DNA from: Mycobacteriales bacterium
GTDB lineage: Bacteria > Actinomycetota > Actinomycetes > Mycobacteriales > QHCE01
Reading direction: 5' to 3'
Assembly (NCBI GenBank): GCA_013362805.1
Contig: JABFVL010000025.1
Span: 1 to 64,000 of the forward strand
Length of the DNA stretch: 64,000 nucleotides
The notes beneath the pieces are model-generated. The model was not told where the DNA came from, ran no database searches, and was given only the letters and a program-made list of their open reading frames with translations. The position numbers were made by a program, and so were the translations under genes. Shown piece by piece: positions 44,861-53,985 of this stretch. How positions within the stretch are numbered: position 1 is the first letter of the stretch; every line of letters begins with the position of its first letter.

Positions 44861-46060
44861 TCACAGCTCGTCCATCGTGGGATCAACACCAACGCGAGAA
44901 GCCAGCTCACGCAACATGTCACTCCCGCTCTGACCGCCAATGCCGCGAGTCATGTGAATAACTATCTCTCGAACTTGCGGACGGAATCGAACGTCTTGCG
45001 GCGCCAACTGATCGGCGACAAGGAACTGCCGCACGGCCGCCTCAATGTTCCCAGCGGCATAAAAACCTCGCCCACAATCTATGTGCAGCCGAGCCCGACG
45101 CTCCGGAGTACGAATCAATGCCGCATTAATTTTTTTGGCCAGTGACGGGGCCCGCTCCGCCTCACCATTCTCCAACGCGCAACTGACTCGCCAAATGGCT
45201 ACATTGGTCGGTCCAAACTCCATATGCCAAGGATCGCCATGGCTGTGTGCCGCCGCGATCCCAGCCTCCGCGAGGTGCGCCGCTGAATCATCAGCCCGAC
45301 CAAGTCCAGCTGAAACTAGAGCAGCATTGAGATGCAACATGCCGTACCAATGTCTTTCCTCATTCTCGCCATAATCACCAAGCTGCTCCGCCGCCGCTGT
45401 AGCGAGTCGTAGAGCACGACGAGGCGTGCCACCAGCAAGCGCGAACTGAGCTGCCGTGAAGCTCGTGGCGGCACGATATGCGGGCTCTTCCGACAACATC
45501 GCGAGCTCGTGTGCCCGATCAGCGAACCGAACAGCGAGATCAATGTGGCCAAAAGTCTTTAACGTCATGCCCGCGCATTGCAAGGTTTTCGTTGCCAGCT
45601 TGAGCCCCTCAACACGATAAGTTGAACTTTGCGCAAGCGTCCGAGTCTGCGTGATGAGCTCTGGCAGCAACTCCACTACTCGTTGATATTGGCAGTCCAT
45701 CCGAGCGCGCATTACGGCTTCTACAGTTTCGCGAATGCGTTCAACTGAGAGTTTGGCCGTAGCTTCCAGATCTTCATCGAGCGCCACACGCAAGAGGGGA
45801 ATCGCACGGGCTATGAGCAAATCTTCGCGACGTTGCGGCTTATAGGGCTGTCCGGTGAGGTCCGTAGCTTCAACGCCCAGCGCACTAGCCAGATTGTGTA
45901 GCAAAGCCCGTTTAGTCACCGCTCGACTGCCGTTCTCAATCATGCAAATGTAGGGACGAGAAACGCCTAAGGCATCGGCAAGTTGTTGCTGTGTCATACC
46001 GGCGATATCCCGCCATCGCGCGACTCGCAGCCCGATCCAGTCCGAACGCGACTCACTCAT
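44861..46060 (-). CDS. XRE-family HTH regulator with TPR-like C-terminus
   Basis: A 399-residue protein from the ATG at 46060 (MSESRSDWIGLRVARWRD). Residues about 12-65 are an HTH_3/Xre domain: RDIAGMTQQQLADALGVSRP followed by YICMIENGSRAVTKR. The remaining 320 residues are helical repeats resembling TPRs (RVEGLKLATKTLQCAGMTLK, RAATSFTAAQFALAGGTPRR). This architecture is common among actinomycete regulators, some of which respond to peptides or sit in clusters with small genes. The small CxxC gene downstream may be a partner. Ligand and targets unknown. Confidence 0.85.
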   Translation of the reverse strand: MSESRSDWIGLRVARWRDIAGMTQQQLADALGVSRPYICMIENGSRAVTKRALLHNLASALGVEATDLTGQPYKPQRREDLLIARAIPLLRVALDEDLEATAKLSVERIRETVEAVMRARMDCQYQRVVELLPELITQTRTLAQSSTYRVEGLKLATKTLQCAGMTLKTFGHIDLAVRFADRAHELAMLSEEPAYRAATSFTAAQFALAGGTPRRALRLATAAAEQLGDYGENEERHWYGMLHLNAALVSAGLGRADDSAAHLAEAGIAAAHSHGDPWHMEFGPTNVAIWRVSCALENGEAERAPSLAKKINAALIRTPERRARLHIDCGRGFYAAGNIEAAVRQFLVADQLAPQDVRFRPQVREIVIHMTRGIGGQSGSDMLRELASRVGVDPTMDEL

Positions 46061-46203
46061 CTGCACCACAGCCTTCACGTCGATCGCGGAAGCTTCACCC
46101 TAAATGCGATACAACATTCTGCGCGTATTCGTTCTAAGTCTGTGGACTACGATCACTCCAGAGTGACAACCAGTCTTAGCCTCACCAATGACATGTCACC
46201 TCG

Positions 46204-47220
46204 CTACGGCCGCAACAACACCTTGATCGCGCGACGTTCATCCATAGCTCGATAGCCCTCAGCGACCTCCTCGAGCGGCAAAGTGACGTCGAAGACCTTG
46301 CCCGGGTTAATGCGCTGCTGCAAAACACCATCGATAAGGTCGGGCAAGAAGCGGCGCACGGGCGCCGAACCACCCCGCAGCGCTACCTGCGCGGAAAACA
46401 GTTCTTCCCCTCGAATGTGCACGCCATGCGGCACTCCAACAAACCCGATGTTTCCACCAGGTCGAGTGGCGCCCAGCGACTGTTGCATCGATTCATGTGT
46501 CCCCACACATTCCAGCACCGAATCGGCGCCAATGCCGCCGGTCAGTTCCTTTATCGCGGCAATGCCCTCTTGGCCGCGCTCGGTGACAATGTCAGTCGCA
46601 CCAAACTGGGTGGCGAGCTCTTGGCGGGCAGTGTTGCGGCTCATCGCAATGATACGGTCGGCGCGTAGCTGGCGCGCCGCCAGCACGGCGCACAACCCGA
46701 CGGCCCCGTCACCCACCACAACCACAGTGGAATCGGGTCGAACTTGGGCAGCGATAGCCGCATACCAACCAGTGCCCATCACATCCGAACACGCCAAAAG
46801 GCTCGGAATGTATTCCGGGGCTGGCTGCTTCGGGGTTGCGACCAACGTGCCGTCTGCCAATGGGACGCGGATAAATTCGGCCTGGCAACCATCCACCGGC
46901 TCACGGTGCAAACAGGCACTCTGATACCCCACCAAACAGAGCTCGCAGGTGTTGTCCGAGGCGACAAATGAGCCCACCACAAACTGACCGGTCGTCAAAG
47001 AGGTCACTTGACTGCCCACTTCTTCGACCACACCCACATATTCATGACCAATGGGCCTGGGCTGCACAACGGGGCTTACGCCACGAAAACGCCAAAGGTC
47101 GGAACCGCATATGCACGTCGCTACGGTCCGCACAATCGCATCGGTTGGGGCCAGTATTTTCGGGTCCGCGTACTCCTCAAAACGCACGTCTTTGGGCCCA
47201 TAAATGACTGCTCCACGCAT
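46204..47220 (-). CDS. zinc-dependent alcohol dehydrogenase family protein
   Basis: A 338-residue medium-chain dehydrogenase from the ATG at 47220, with GAGGGG upstream. The catalytic-zinc residues appear in CICGSDLWRFRG and RPIGHEYVGVV, a cysteine-rich loop follows (NTCELCLVGYQSACLH), and the nucleotide fold has VVVVGDGAVGLCAVLAARQL. The C-terminus EEVAEGYRAMDERRAIKVLL is typical. It should oxidise an alcohol or reduce an aldehyde/ketone with NAD(P). It is 30 bp downstream of the SRPBCC gene, which suggests an operon. Confidence 0.93.
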   Translation of the reverse strand: MRGAVIYGPKDVRFEEYADPKILAPTDAIVRTVATCICGSDLWRFRGVSPVVQPRPIGHEYVGVVEEVGSQVTSLTTGQFVVGSFVASDNTCELCLVGYQSACLHREPVDGCQAEFIRVPLADGTLVATPKQPAPEYIPSLLACSDVMGTGWYAAIAAQVRPDSTVVVVGDGAVGLCAVLAARQLRADRIIAMSRNTARQELATQFGATDIVTERGQEGIAAIKELTGGIGADSVLECVGTHESMQQSLGATRPGGNIGFVGVPHGVHIRGEELFSAQVALRGGSAPVRRFLPDLIDGVLQQRINPGKVFDVTLPLEEVAEGYRAMDERRAIKVLLRP

Positions 47221-47250
47221 GATGGCGTTCCCCCTCACTTCAGGTCAGCG

Positions 47251-47706
47251 TCAGCTGTCCTTTTCTCGATGAACGGCGATGTCACCAAGGCGGCGAAGTG
47301 CCTCGCTGTTGCGTACTTGAAATAGGGGCGCTATCAGCGGATCTGGAATATGACGCCCAACCCCAGCGGAAATTACCTCTTCGACGCTGACCTCAGTGAC
47401 CTGGTCGTCCACCACGTTCAGCCGGATGTTGACCCTGGCTTCACCTAGTGGCCAGCCTCGAGCGCGCAGTGCCAAAAACTTCTCAGGTTCAACATCTTGG
47501 ACCTGCGTGTAGTCATTGATCGACAAAGGCCACGGACCAACTTTGTGATGAATACGGCTGCCCACCGCCGGCCAATTACTGTCCACGCTGCGGACATGGG
47601 TTGTGCCCACCACCCAACTGGCGTAAGCCCACCCATCGGCCAGCACAGCGAACACATCGGCGGCGCTAGCCGGAATCGCGCGAAGGGTAATGCCCATGTT
47701 CTTCAT
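47251..47706 (-). CDS. SRPBCC-family protein
   Basis: A 151-residue START/Bet v1-like protein. It begins MGITLRAIPASAADVFAVLADGWAYASWV after a short leader and has VVGTTHVRSVDSNWPAVGSR and DVEPEKFLALRARGWPLGEA, in line with the polyketide-cyclase/SRPBCC pattern of a helix-grip fold with a ligand cavity. Function in the family ranges from lipid binding to cyclases. It is co-directional with the alcohol dehydrogenase and 30 bp upstream of it. Confidence 0.85.
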   Translation of the reverse strand: MKNMGITLRAIPASAADVFAVLADGWAYASWVVGTTHVRSVDSNWPAVGSRIHHKVGPWPLSINDYTQVQDVEPEKFLALRARGWPLGEARVNIRLNVVDDQVTEVSVEEVISAGVGRHIPDPLIAPLFQVRNSEALRRLGDIAVHREKDS

Positions 47707-47751
47707 ATACCCGCGGCGAGGAGTTTCTTAACTGCACCGCAAAAACGCGAA

Positions 47752-47816
47752 AGGTGGGCCGCGAAGAACCTAGCGCGAGCGATAAAACCTCATCTCGCCT
47801 AGCTCACGGCCCACCT
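47752..47816 (-). terminator. long-loop hairpin downstream of the PhoH gene
   Basis: AGGTGGGCCG (47752-47761) pairs with CGGCCCACCT (47807-47816) across a 45-nt loop. On the minus strand it is followed by TTTCGCGTTTTT. It lies 12 bp after the PhoH stop. Confidence 0.6.
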
Positions 47817-47827
47817 AACTCACAGAG

Positions 47828-49132
47828 CTACTCTTGTTCCAACATTTCCGTGACCAATGCGGCTATTGGGGAACGTTCCGAACGCGTCAACGTAATGTGC
47901 GCGAACAACGGGTGCCCCTTCAGTCGCTCCACGACCGCGGTGATGCCGTCGTGACGCCCCACCCGCAAGTTGTCGCGTTGGGCGACATCGTGGGTGAGCA
48001 CCACTCGCGCGTTTTCTCCAATACGTGACAACACGGTCAACAGAACGCCGCGCTCCAGCGATTGAGCCTCGTCGACGATGACAAACGAATCGTGCAACGA
48101 CCGGCCACGAATATGTGTCAGCGGCAGCACCTCCAGCAGCCCACGGGCGAGCACCTCTTCGACCACGGATTCGCCCACCACCGAACCAAGGGTGTCGAAC
48201 ACCGCCTGGCCCCATGGGTTCATCTTCTCGGCCTCAGTGCCAGGCAAATAGCCGAGCTCCTGACCGCCCACCGCGAACAATGGCCGGAACACCACAATCT
48301 TGCGGTGTTTGCGTCGCTCCAAGACGGCTTCCAGCCCAGCGCATAGTGCCAATGCTGATTTACCGGTGCCCGCACGCCCTCCCATCGAGACGATGCCAAC
48401 TTCATCGTCTAGCAACAGATCCAACGCGATGCGCTGTTCAGCGGAACGACCTCGCAGCCCGAACGCGTTTTGATCACCGCGCACGAGCCGCACCGACTTA
48501 TCGGCGGCGACCCGACCTAGCGCCGAGCCACGCGGGGAAAGCAGCACCAACCCCGTGTGACAGGGCAGCTCAGCCGCTTCCACGGACTCGAGCCGTTCGT
48601 CGGTGTAGAGCGTGTTGATCTGTTCTTCGTCTAGCTCCAGTTCCGCCAAACCCGTCCAAGGGCGTTCGCCGTCACTGGCCAATTCGGCGCGATATTCCTC
48701 GGCTGGCAAACCAACCGCGCCCGCTTTTACCCGCATTGGCAAGTCTTTGGTGACCAGTACGACCTGACGTCCTTCACGCGCCAGGTTCAGGGCCACGGCC
48801 AAAATGCGGGAGTCATTGTTGTCTAGTCGAAAACCGCTGGGCAGCAGTGAGGGGTCGGTGTGGTTGAGCTCTACCCATAGTGTTCCACCCATCTCATTGA
48901 CCGGCACGGGCTCAGAAAGCTGCCCGTGTTTGATCCGCAAATCGTCGAGCGAACGCAAACATTGGCGGGCGAACCAGCCAAGCTCGGGATGCTGACGTTT
49001 GCTTTCGAGCTCGCTGACGACGACGAGCGGCAAAACCACTTCATGCTCAGAGAAGCGCCGCAGCGCTCCTGGGTCCGAGAGCAGCACTGAAGTGTCCACA
49101 ATGTAGGTTCGCTTGCCAGTTTGGGCAGACAT
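47828..49132 (-). CDS. PIN-PhoH family ATPase/ribonuclease
   Basis: A 434-residue fusion. The N-terminal PIN domain (about 1-140) has [23 protein letters not shown] and [14 protein letters not shown] segments and acidic residues consistent with an RNase site. The C-terminal PhoH domain (about 240-430) has Walker [14 protein letters not shown], a Walker B-like [13 protein letters not shown] and [10 protein letters not shown]. Mycobacterial homologues (PhoH2) are sequence-specific RNases with helicase activity. The start ATG follows GGGGTCGAC. An upstream ORF overlaps this start by 86 bp, as in the described mycobacterial phoAT-phoH2 arrangement. Confidence 0.94.
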   Translation of the reverse strand: MSAQTGKRTYIVDTSVLLSDPGALRRFSEHEVVLPLVVVSELESKRQHPELGWFARQCLRSLDDLRIKHGQLSEPVPVNEMGGTLWVELNHTDPSLLPSGFRLDNNDSRILAVALNLAREGRQVVLVTKDLPMRVKAGAVGLPAEEYRAELASDGERPWTGLAELELDEEQINTLYTDERLESVEAAELPCHTGLVLLSPRGSALGRVAADKSVRLVRGDQNAFGLRGRSAEQRIALDLLLDDEVGIVSMGGRAGTGKSALALCAGLEAVLERRKHRKIVVFRPLFAVGGQELGYLPGTEAEKMNPWGQAVFDTLGSVVGESVVEEVLARGLLEVLPLTHIRGRSLHDSFVIVDEAQSLERGVLLTVLSRIGENARVVLTHDVAQRDNLRVGRHDGITAVVERLKGHPLFAHITLTRSERSPIAALVTEMLEQE

Positions 49133-49310
49133 GTCGACCCCGGATTTCTGCGGGTATGCACCGTCTTACCCGCCAGGTGTGAAGGTTGCCGACGTCGGCC
49201 CTAAGACTGGTTAGGGCCAGGTGCCGGCCCTCTCCACGTACGGGGGTGGAACACGAGGGTTTCGCACTCACAACTTTCCGCACGCCTAGGGCCTCCGCAA
49301 GTGAGCACAT
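49047..49310 (-). CDS. upstream ORF overlapping the PhoH start (phoAT-like candidate)
   Basis: An 87-codon frame from the ATG at 49310, preceded by GGTGAG at 5-nt spacing, runs into the PhoH gene and ends at 49047, overlapping its first 86 bp in another frame. The product is basic ([40 protein letters not shown]). In mycobacteria an antitoxin-like gene, phoAT, is reported to overlap phoH2 in this way; whether this frame is its counterpart is inference, since no sequence comparison was possible. A GGCCCTAA-gactgg-TTAGGGCC hairpin (49197-49218) lies within it. Confidence 0.45.
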   Translation of the reverse strand: MCSLAEALGVRKVVSAKPSCSTPVRGEGRHLALTSLRADVGNLHTWRVRRCIPAEIRGRHVCPNWQANLHCGHFSAALGPRSAAALL

Positions 49311-49611
49311 TCGACTCACCTGCTAACGACGATAAGCCGCATCCGCACACATTGGAACGAAGAAATAGCAGAACGTTGCCGCAATTCTTTTGTTCTTCAT
49401 TTTCTGGTCACGTCAACAGCGAAATTACGCGAAACGCACGATAAAGAAAGAGCAATACGCGAGACAGCAACGATTGTTTACGGTATTAAGAGCGCGCCCA
49501 GCTTGGCTCGGAGAGGCAGCTGCGCGCCCGGTTTAACGGGCTCTGGCGACGCCAGCTCACCGGCAGGTTGTAACGTGACATCACACCCGTGAACCTGGCA
49601 AAGGAGCAGTA
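49311..49611. other. intergenic region, about 300 bp
   Basis: Divergent promoter region for the PhoH transcript and the 194-residue gene. An AT-rich stretch lies at about 49380-49490. Nothing else is recognised. Confidence 0.4.
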
Positions 49612-50196
49612 ATGGCAGAGCCGACCGGGCCAGAACGTGAAGAAGACATTGAGCGGCTCGTCAACCTCATCCAGACCCAGCAAGAAACGATCGACTACCT
49701 CGTTCAATACATCGAGCGGGTAGAAGCGCAGCTCAATGACCGCATCGACGCCGCTGAACAAGCCGCGCCCGCCGCCGGTGGCGGCGGAGGCGGTGGCGGA
49801 GCGGGCGGTGGACCCACGCCCGTTGACTGGTCATCCATTTCAGGCCCTAAACGGCTCAAGGCTTGGCATGATTTGTCTAACTTTGTCGAAGGTGTTGTGC
49901 AGCGCTTCTCGATTCAGCTAGAAATTCTCCCCTGCTGGTGGCAACACGGCGACGCCGTCGAAGAGCTCACCGCGCTGTGGCAAGCCCGTAACGTGGCCTT
50001 CGTCCCCGGCGCCGACGCGTCCATGGCCAGCTGGTGGCAAGACCTGCTCGAACGCAGCCGCATGCGCCTGCGCGGCATCTTCACCTCCTGCCGCGACGGA
50101 CACGTCCCCGCCCAACACGGCGTATGGATGAACGATGAAATGCGGTCGGCATTCCGTGACGCCGTTGAAGCAGAAGCCGAAGCCTTCGGCAAATAG
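49612..50196 (+). CDS. hypothetical protein, possibly DUF4913-related, 194 aa
   Basis: The ATG at 49612 is preceded by AAGGAG. An N-terminal coiled coil (DIERLVNLIQTQQETIDYLV, about 10-50) is followed by a glycine linker (about 60-70) and a C-terminal domain (about 75-190) with the pattern ILPCWWQHGDAVEELTALWQ and SMASWWQDLLERSRMRLRGI. That W-W-x-H ... L-x-x-L-[WH] pattern recalls the DUF4913 family found in actinobacterial mobile and chromosomal contexts; the match is from memory and only moderate. It has a strong terminator of its own and converges with the 1117-residue gene. Confidence 0.65.
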   Translation: MAEPTGPEREEDIERLVNLIQTQQETIDYLVQYIERVEAQLNDRIDAAEQAAPAAGGGGGGGGAGGGPTPVDWSSISGPKRLKAWHDLSNFVEGVVQRFSIQLEILPCWWQHGDAVEELTALWQARNVAFVPGADASMASWWQDLLERSRMRLRGIFTSCRDGHVPAQHGVWMNDEMRSAFRDAVEAEAEAFGK

Positions 50197-50207
50197 CGGA
50201 CCAACGT

Positions 50208-50241
50208 AAAAGCGGGCCTCGTTTACTGAGGCCCGCTTTTT
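50208..50241. terminator. intrinsic terminator
   Basis: A perfect stem AAAAGCGGGCCTC (50208-50220) with GAGGCCCGCTTTTT (50228-50241) and a 7-nt loop, with A/T runs on both sides so it can act for both convergent genes. Confidence 0.92.
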
Positions 50242-50248
50242 ACGTGCG

Positions 50249-53200
50249 TCAACGAGCCGAGGCCACCCGAACTCCAGGGCGAACGGCCGCCCCCGATGGA
50301 GCGCCGGAAGTCATCTGCGCGGCCTGAACACTACGCTTCTTCTCCTCATACGCCTGCGTGCGCGCCGCTTCAATAAGCGCGTCAGCGATGACCTCATTCG
50401 CCGGATCCCCAAGCTCATCGAGCTGCTTACGGAATGGCAGCAACTGGCCCAATGCTTCCTTGTCCTCCCGCTCACGAGCGTCGCTGATCAACGCGTCAAC
50501 GCTCTTGAGCAAAGCGGTAAAGGAAGTCTCAGAATTGCTTTCATCCTGAATTTCCTGATCGACTTTCTTGTCGGTCAATGCGAGCAAAGTTGGACCAATC
50601 AAGTTCATACCCGTGTTGAACAGCTCTTTCTTACGAGACTCGCTCGTCACCTTAGACTCTGGCGGCACCGGCACTCGCACATCTTGGGTGGCCGCCACGT
50701 AATAGCCCCAGGCCACCACCCGAGGATTCAACTCGGCGCTCTGCACATGAGTGTTGCGCTGAACGTCGTCCTTGAGCCGAGCCGGATCGTGAAAGCCAGA
50801 CTGTGGAACCTGCCGCCCAACCACAGGCGGCACCTCCACAGTGATATCACCGATTTCCAACGACACCTTTTTGGCTGTCGCGACAGTGCTCCGATCCGGA
50901 ACCGCGTGGGCATCTCCCGCAACCGCCGGTCCAGCCGCGCCGTTTGTCGGGATGACCGCCGGGGCCGAGCCCGTCGGTTGCGCACCAGTCGTGACTGTCA
51001 GGTCGATTGGTTGCTCAGCGGCGGGCACCGAACCCTGCGGTGGCTCTTGCCCCGGCGCTTTCTCAACACCCGCCAGTTGTGCGGCATTTTCAACCGCCGG
51101 ATCAGCATTGGGTTCCACCACACCTGGCGGGAGTACCCCAGGTTGAGCACTCAGTTCAGCGGCCGATTGTGGTGCGCCTTCAGCTGCTACAACACCTGAA
51201 ACGTCCGCGTGTTTCGCGCTCGCCTGATCGGTTTCGTTGAGTTGGCCAGGATTAGTCTGCGCAACGGCTGGGGCAGCAACCTCACCGGCCGGACTGACAA
51301 CGGAATCCTGCCCTGCGGCAACCGGTCCAGGGGTTTCCGAAGTGTCAACAAGCTGATGAGGCATAAGGGCCTCGGGACGTTGCTCGGACGTTCCAACCAC
51401 AACTGCGGGCACTGAGCCCTCGTCGCTCACAAGTTCGCCAGCAGCAGGCTGTACTCGGCGCGTTTGCTGAGCTTCCAGTGCGGCAGCTTGGATCTCAGTC
51501 GCCCGCGCATATCGAGCGGCCTCTTCAACCGCGGTATTGGCGACCTTAGCGGCTTCACTGACCGCCGGTTTTTTGTCAGTGGCTTCCACTGTTCCGCTTG
51601 TTGTGGCAGCACCCAGCCCGGCATCCAAAAACTGCTGCTGCGCACTCTTTTTCACGGGCGCTTGCTCTGGGCGAATCAAGGCGGATTCTTGGGCCGCGGT
51701 CAACGGCTTGCGCTGATCAGCATCCGGTAGCAATGCGACAACCTCAGACAGGGAAGGCCCATCAGCCGGGGTGACGGCGGAAACCGCATTGAGGGATGCG
51801 AGCTCAGCCGCCTTCCGCGAAAGGTTAACGGGCTGTTGAGCATCACTGTCAGAGCTCGCGCCACTCTGCATGGCTGAGCTGGAACCGTTTGACTCTTGCG
51901 TCTGGGAGCCGTTGCCATTTTTGGTGTTCGCGGCTATCGAAACTCCGCCCTTATCAGTGCCCTGGCGCTCGTCGTGCCGCTGTTCTGAGGTTCCGGTGGC
52001 ACCAGCTCCATCACCACCGCCACCGGCTGGGGCTTCTTCGGGCCTGAGTTTCTTGGCTTGGGCGAGGGCGTCGGGTTCCGCTAGCTCTTCTTCTCCCTCT
52101 ACCGCCAAGCTCGGGGCGTCGGGTTGAGCTTGAGCCGCGAGTGTTTCCAATCCCACTGGCGCCGGATCCGGATTGTCGCGTTCTGGCTCAACCTCGGCGT
52201 CCTGGCTAACGGGCTCGGGCTTGACTGGCTCCAGCTTCTGGTGTGGGCGAGCGGATTCGGGCTCGACATCGATGAGGGCCGCTTCCCGTTCAGAGTCGGT
52301 CCGGGCCAGCGACTCGTCCGCGACCTGTTGTTCACTAGTGGAATCTGATGCTGAAGCAGTCGTTAGCTCGTCAGGGATGGTCTCAGCCTGCGCAGCGGGT
52401 TCACCCACCGAAGCGGCCAATGGCTCAGGGGTTGGCTCTTCAACAGCGGTGGACAGTGCCTCCGGAGTCTCAGCGGCCGGAACAGCCACTGCTTCCGAGG
52501 ACTCTGGGGCAGCCGACGACTCCTGAACCTCTGGCACTACTACGTCGGGGGCGGAGGTTTCAGCTTGAGCGCTCGGGAGTTGATCGGGCTGCTCAGCGCC
52601 GCTCACGGTGGGCTCGGACGTCGCCACTGGGGCGAGCGTTGGGTCGACTGTCGGCGCTTGCACCGCTTCTAGGTCAGGCACATCCACATCAGCGGCCACA
52701 GCAACGACGGCAAGCTCTGGTCGCTTCCCAGCGTCCGCACTAGGTGCGGCGATCTCCGCGCTAATTTCACGCATCGAGTCGTCAACGACCGAAGATTCTT
52801 GGCTACCCCACTGCCGGTTCTTTATGGACTCTGGTGCGTGAGCCGGGGGCTGAACAGTGTTCCAGTTTTGCACCGTCAATGTTTCTACTGGCGCCGAGTC
52901 GCCGTATTTGCGGCGATAGTCGGCGATCGCGATGTCGTCTCCGCTGATGGCACGGGCGGCCAATAGCGCGTCGTCATATGTTTCTTGGAGTTGCACAGCC
53001 ACTTTTGCCAGCAGCGCGGCGATACCTTTTTCGGTGATGGGGCCACCGTTGGCCATGCTGTCGAGCCCAGCTTGCAGGGCCGTGAACGCGGCACCGAGTT
53101 TGCGACGGCTCGTGCCGAGCGTTTCGTTGATGTGTTTGAGCATCGGGTGATGGGAGCCCAATGTGGTGGGTGCGCGGTTGATGATCGCGGCGATGTGGGC

Positions 53201-53602
53201 CACAACTTCGGGCCCGATGACGTGGCTTTCCCACACTTCGTTTACTCGTGGGGCGGCTACGCCAAGGTTGTTGAGCTCGGCGGTGAGCCGCTGCAGGTCC
53301 ATGTTTTTGGCGAGTTTGCGCACTTTGTTGTACGCCTGACGTTCTTCTTCGCTGTCGAAGGTGTGTTTTCTTTCGAAGAAGTCTGGGTCTCCCGCGAATC
53401 CAATGGCGAGCAGCGTCACCAGCGGGTTGGTAAATACGCCCTGCCTGCGCAGTACGTCCTTTTCGCCATCTTCGTCTTTTGGTTTGAGCCCAGCTAGGTC
53501 GGTGTGGCCGAGGTTATAGGCGTCATAGCCGAATTTAAGGCCATATGCGGCGCCTTGAAAGAGGATGCCTAACCAGGATGCGATGCCTCTGCTGTTTTCC
53601 AC
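50249..53602 (-). CDS. 1117-residue protein with long acidic low-complexity centre
   Basis: No family recognised. GTG at 53602 follows AAGGAG. Residues 1-270 look folded and helical (FGYDAYNLGHTDLAG, RQAYNKVRKLAKNMDLQRLT), with a mildly hydrophobic start (ASWLGILFQGAAYGL). Residues about 280-890 are Ala/Pro/Glu/Gln-rich and probably disordered. The C-terminal 200 residues again look folded (NPRVVAWGYYVAATQDVRVP; DALISDAREREDKEALGQLL). No signal peptide or catalytic motif is visible. It is divergent from another protein of over 1000 residues, with a 383-bp gap, and the two may work together. Confidence 0.8.
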   Translation of the reverse strand: MENSRGIASWLGILFQGAAYGLKFGYDAYNLGHTDLAGLKPKDEDGEKDVLRRQGVFTNPLVTLLAIGFAGDPDFFERKHTFDSEEERQAYNKVRKLAKNMDLQRLTAELNNLGVAAPRVNEVWESHVIGPEVVAHIAAIINRAPTTLGSHHPMLKHINETLGTSRRKLGAAFTALQAGLDSMANGGPITEKGIAALLAKVAVQLQETYDDALLAARAISGDDIAIADYRRKYGDSAPVETLTVQNWNTVQPPAHAPESIKNRQWGSQESSVVDDSMREISAEIAAPSADAGKRPELAVVAVAADVDVPDLEAVQAPTVDPTLAPVATSEPTVSGAEQPDQLPSAQAETSAPDVVVPEVQESSAAPESSEAVAVPAAETPEALSTAVEEPTPEPLAASVGEPAAQAETIPDELTTASASDSTSEQQVADESLARTDSEREAALIDVEPESARPHQKLEPVKPEPVSQDAEVEPERDNPDPAPVGLETLAAQAQPDAPSLAVEGEEELAEPDALAQAKKLRPEEAPAGGGGDGAGATGTSEQRHDERQGTDKGGVSIAANTKNGNGSQTQESNGSSSAMQSGASSDSDAQQPVNLSRKAAELASLNAVSAVTPADGPSLSEVVALLPDADQRKPLTAAQESALIRPEQAPVKKSAQQQFLDAGLGAATTSGTVEATDKKPAVSEAAKVANTAVEEAARYARATEIQAAALEAQQTRRVQPAAGELVSDEGSVPAVVVGTSEQRPEALMPHQLVDTSETPGPVAAGQDSVVSPAGEVAAPAVAQTNPGQLNETDQASAKHADVSGVVAAEGAPQSAAELSAQPGVLPPGVVEPNADPAVENAAQLAGVEKAPGQEPPQGSVPAAEQPIDLTVTTGAQPTGSAPAVIPTNGAAGPAVAGDAHAVPDRSTVATAKKVSLEIGDITVEVPPVVGRQVPQSGFHDPARLKDDVQRNTHVQSAELNPRVVAWGYYVAATQDVRVPVPPESKVTSESRKKELFNTGMNLIGPTLLALTDKKVDQEIQDESNSETSFTALLKSVDALISDAREREDKEALGQLLPFRKQLDELGDPANEVIADALIEAARTQAYEEKKRSVQAAQMTSGAPSGAAVRPGVRVASAR

Positions 53603-53985
53603 GGCGCGGCTCCTTACTACTGTGGGCTTGTGTGTGCAGCGTAGCGCTGGTGCTGCTCAGACTTTCGAGCGTTTTAGATTGGGACGTAAAGCTGGATTCC
53701 GCCCCAGGTCGGTTGACGGTAGCGTGGGATGCTCCGGGACGGTGTTGGGATTTAGATTACGACGCTGCCCGCGTTCGCGCTAGGCGAACAAGCCTACAAC
53801 TTTATAAGGCATGAATGGCATTTCAGGCATTCCACATTAAGAAGACACGCAAAACTGAATATCTATACTTTCGCGCGAAACTTTCCTCACCATTCCGCCA
53901 AACCTGAGTTATGCTCTGAGCAAAACTTGCTGCTCAAACATTGGCAGGAAACACCACGCACGAACTCCCACATTTAGGAGAAGCC
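53603..53985. other. 383-bp divergent intergenic region
   Basis: No gene. AT-rich sequence at about 53800-53930 includes a -10-like TATACT (about 53865) and GGCATGAATGGCATTTCAGG with related GGCATT repeats (about 53808-53835). It holds the promoters for the two giant genes. Confidence 0.45.

Noticed and set aside
49133..49320. 6C RNA or other known actinobacterial ncRNA upstream of PhoH
   Set aside because: A hairpin (GGCCCTAA/TTAGGGCC) is present, but the paired C-run loops of 6C RNA are missing, and the region is better explained as an overlapping ORF.
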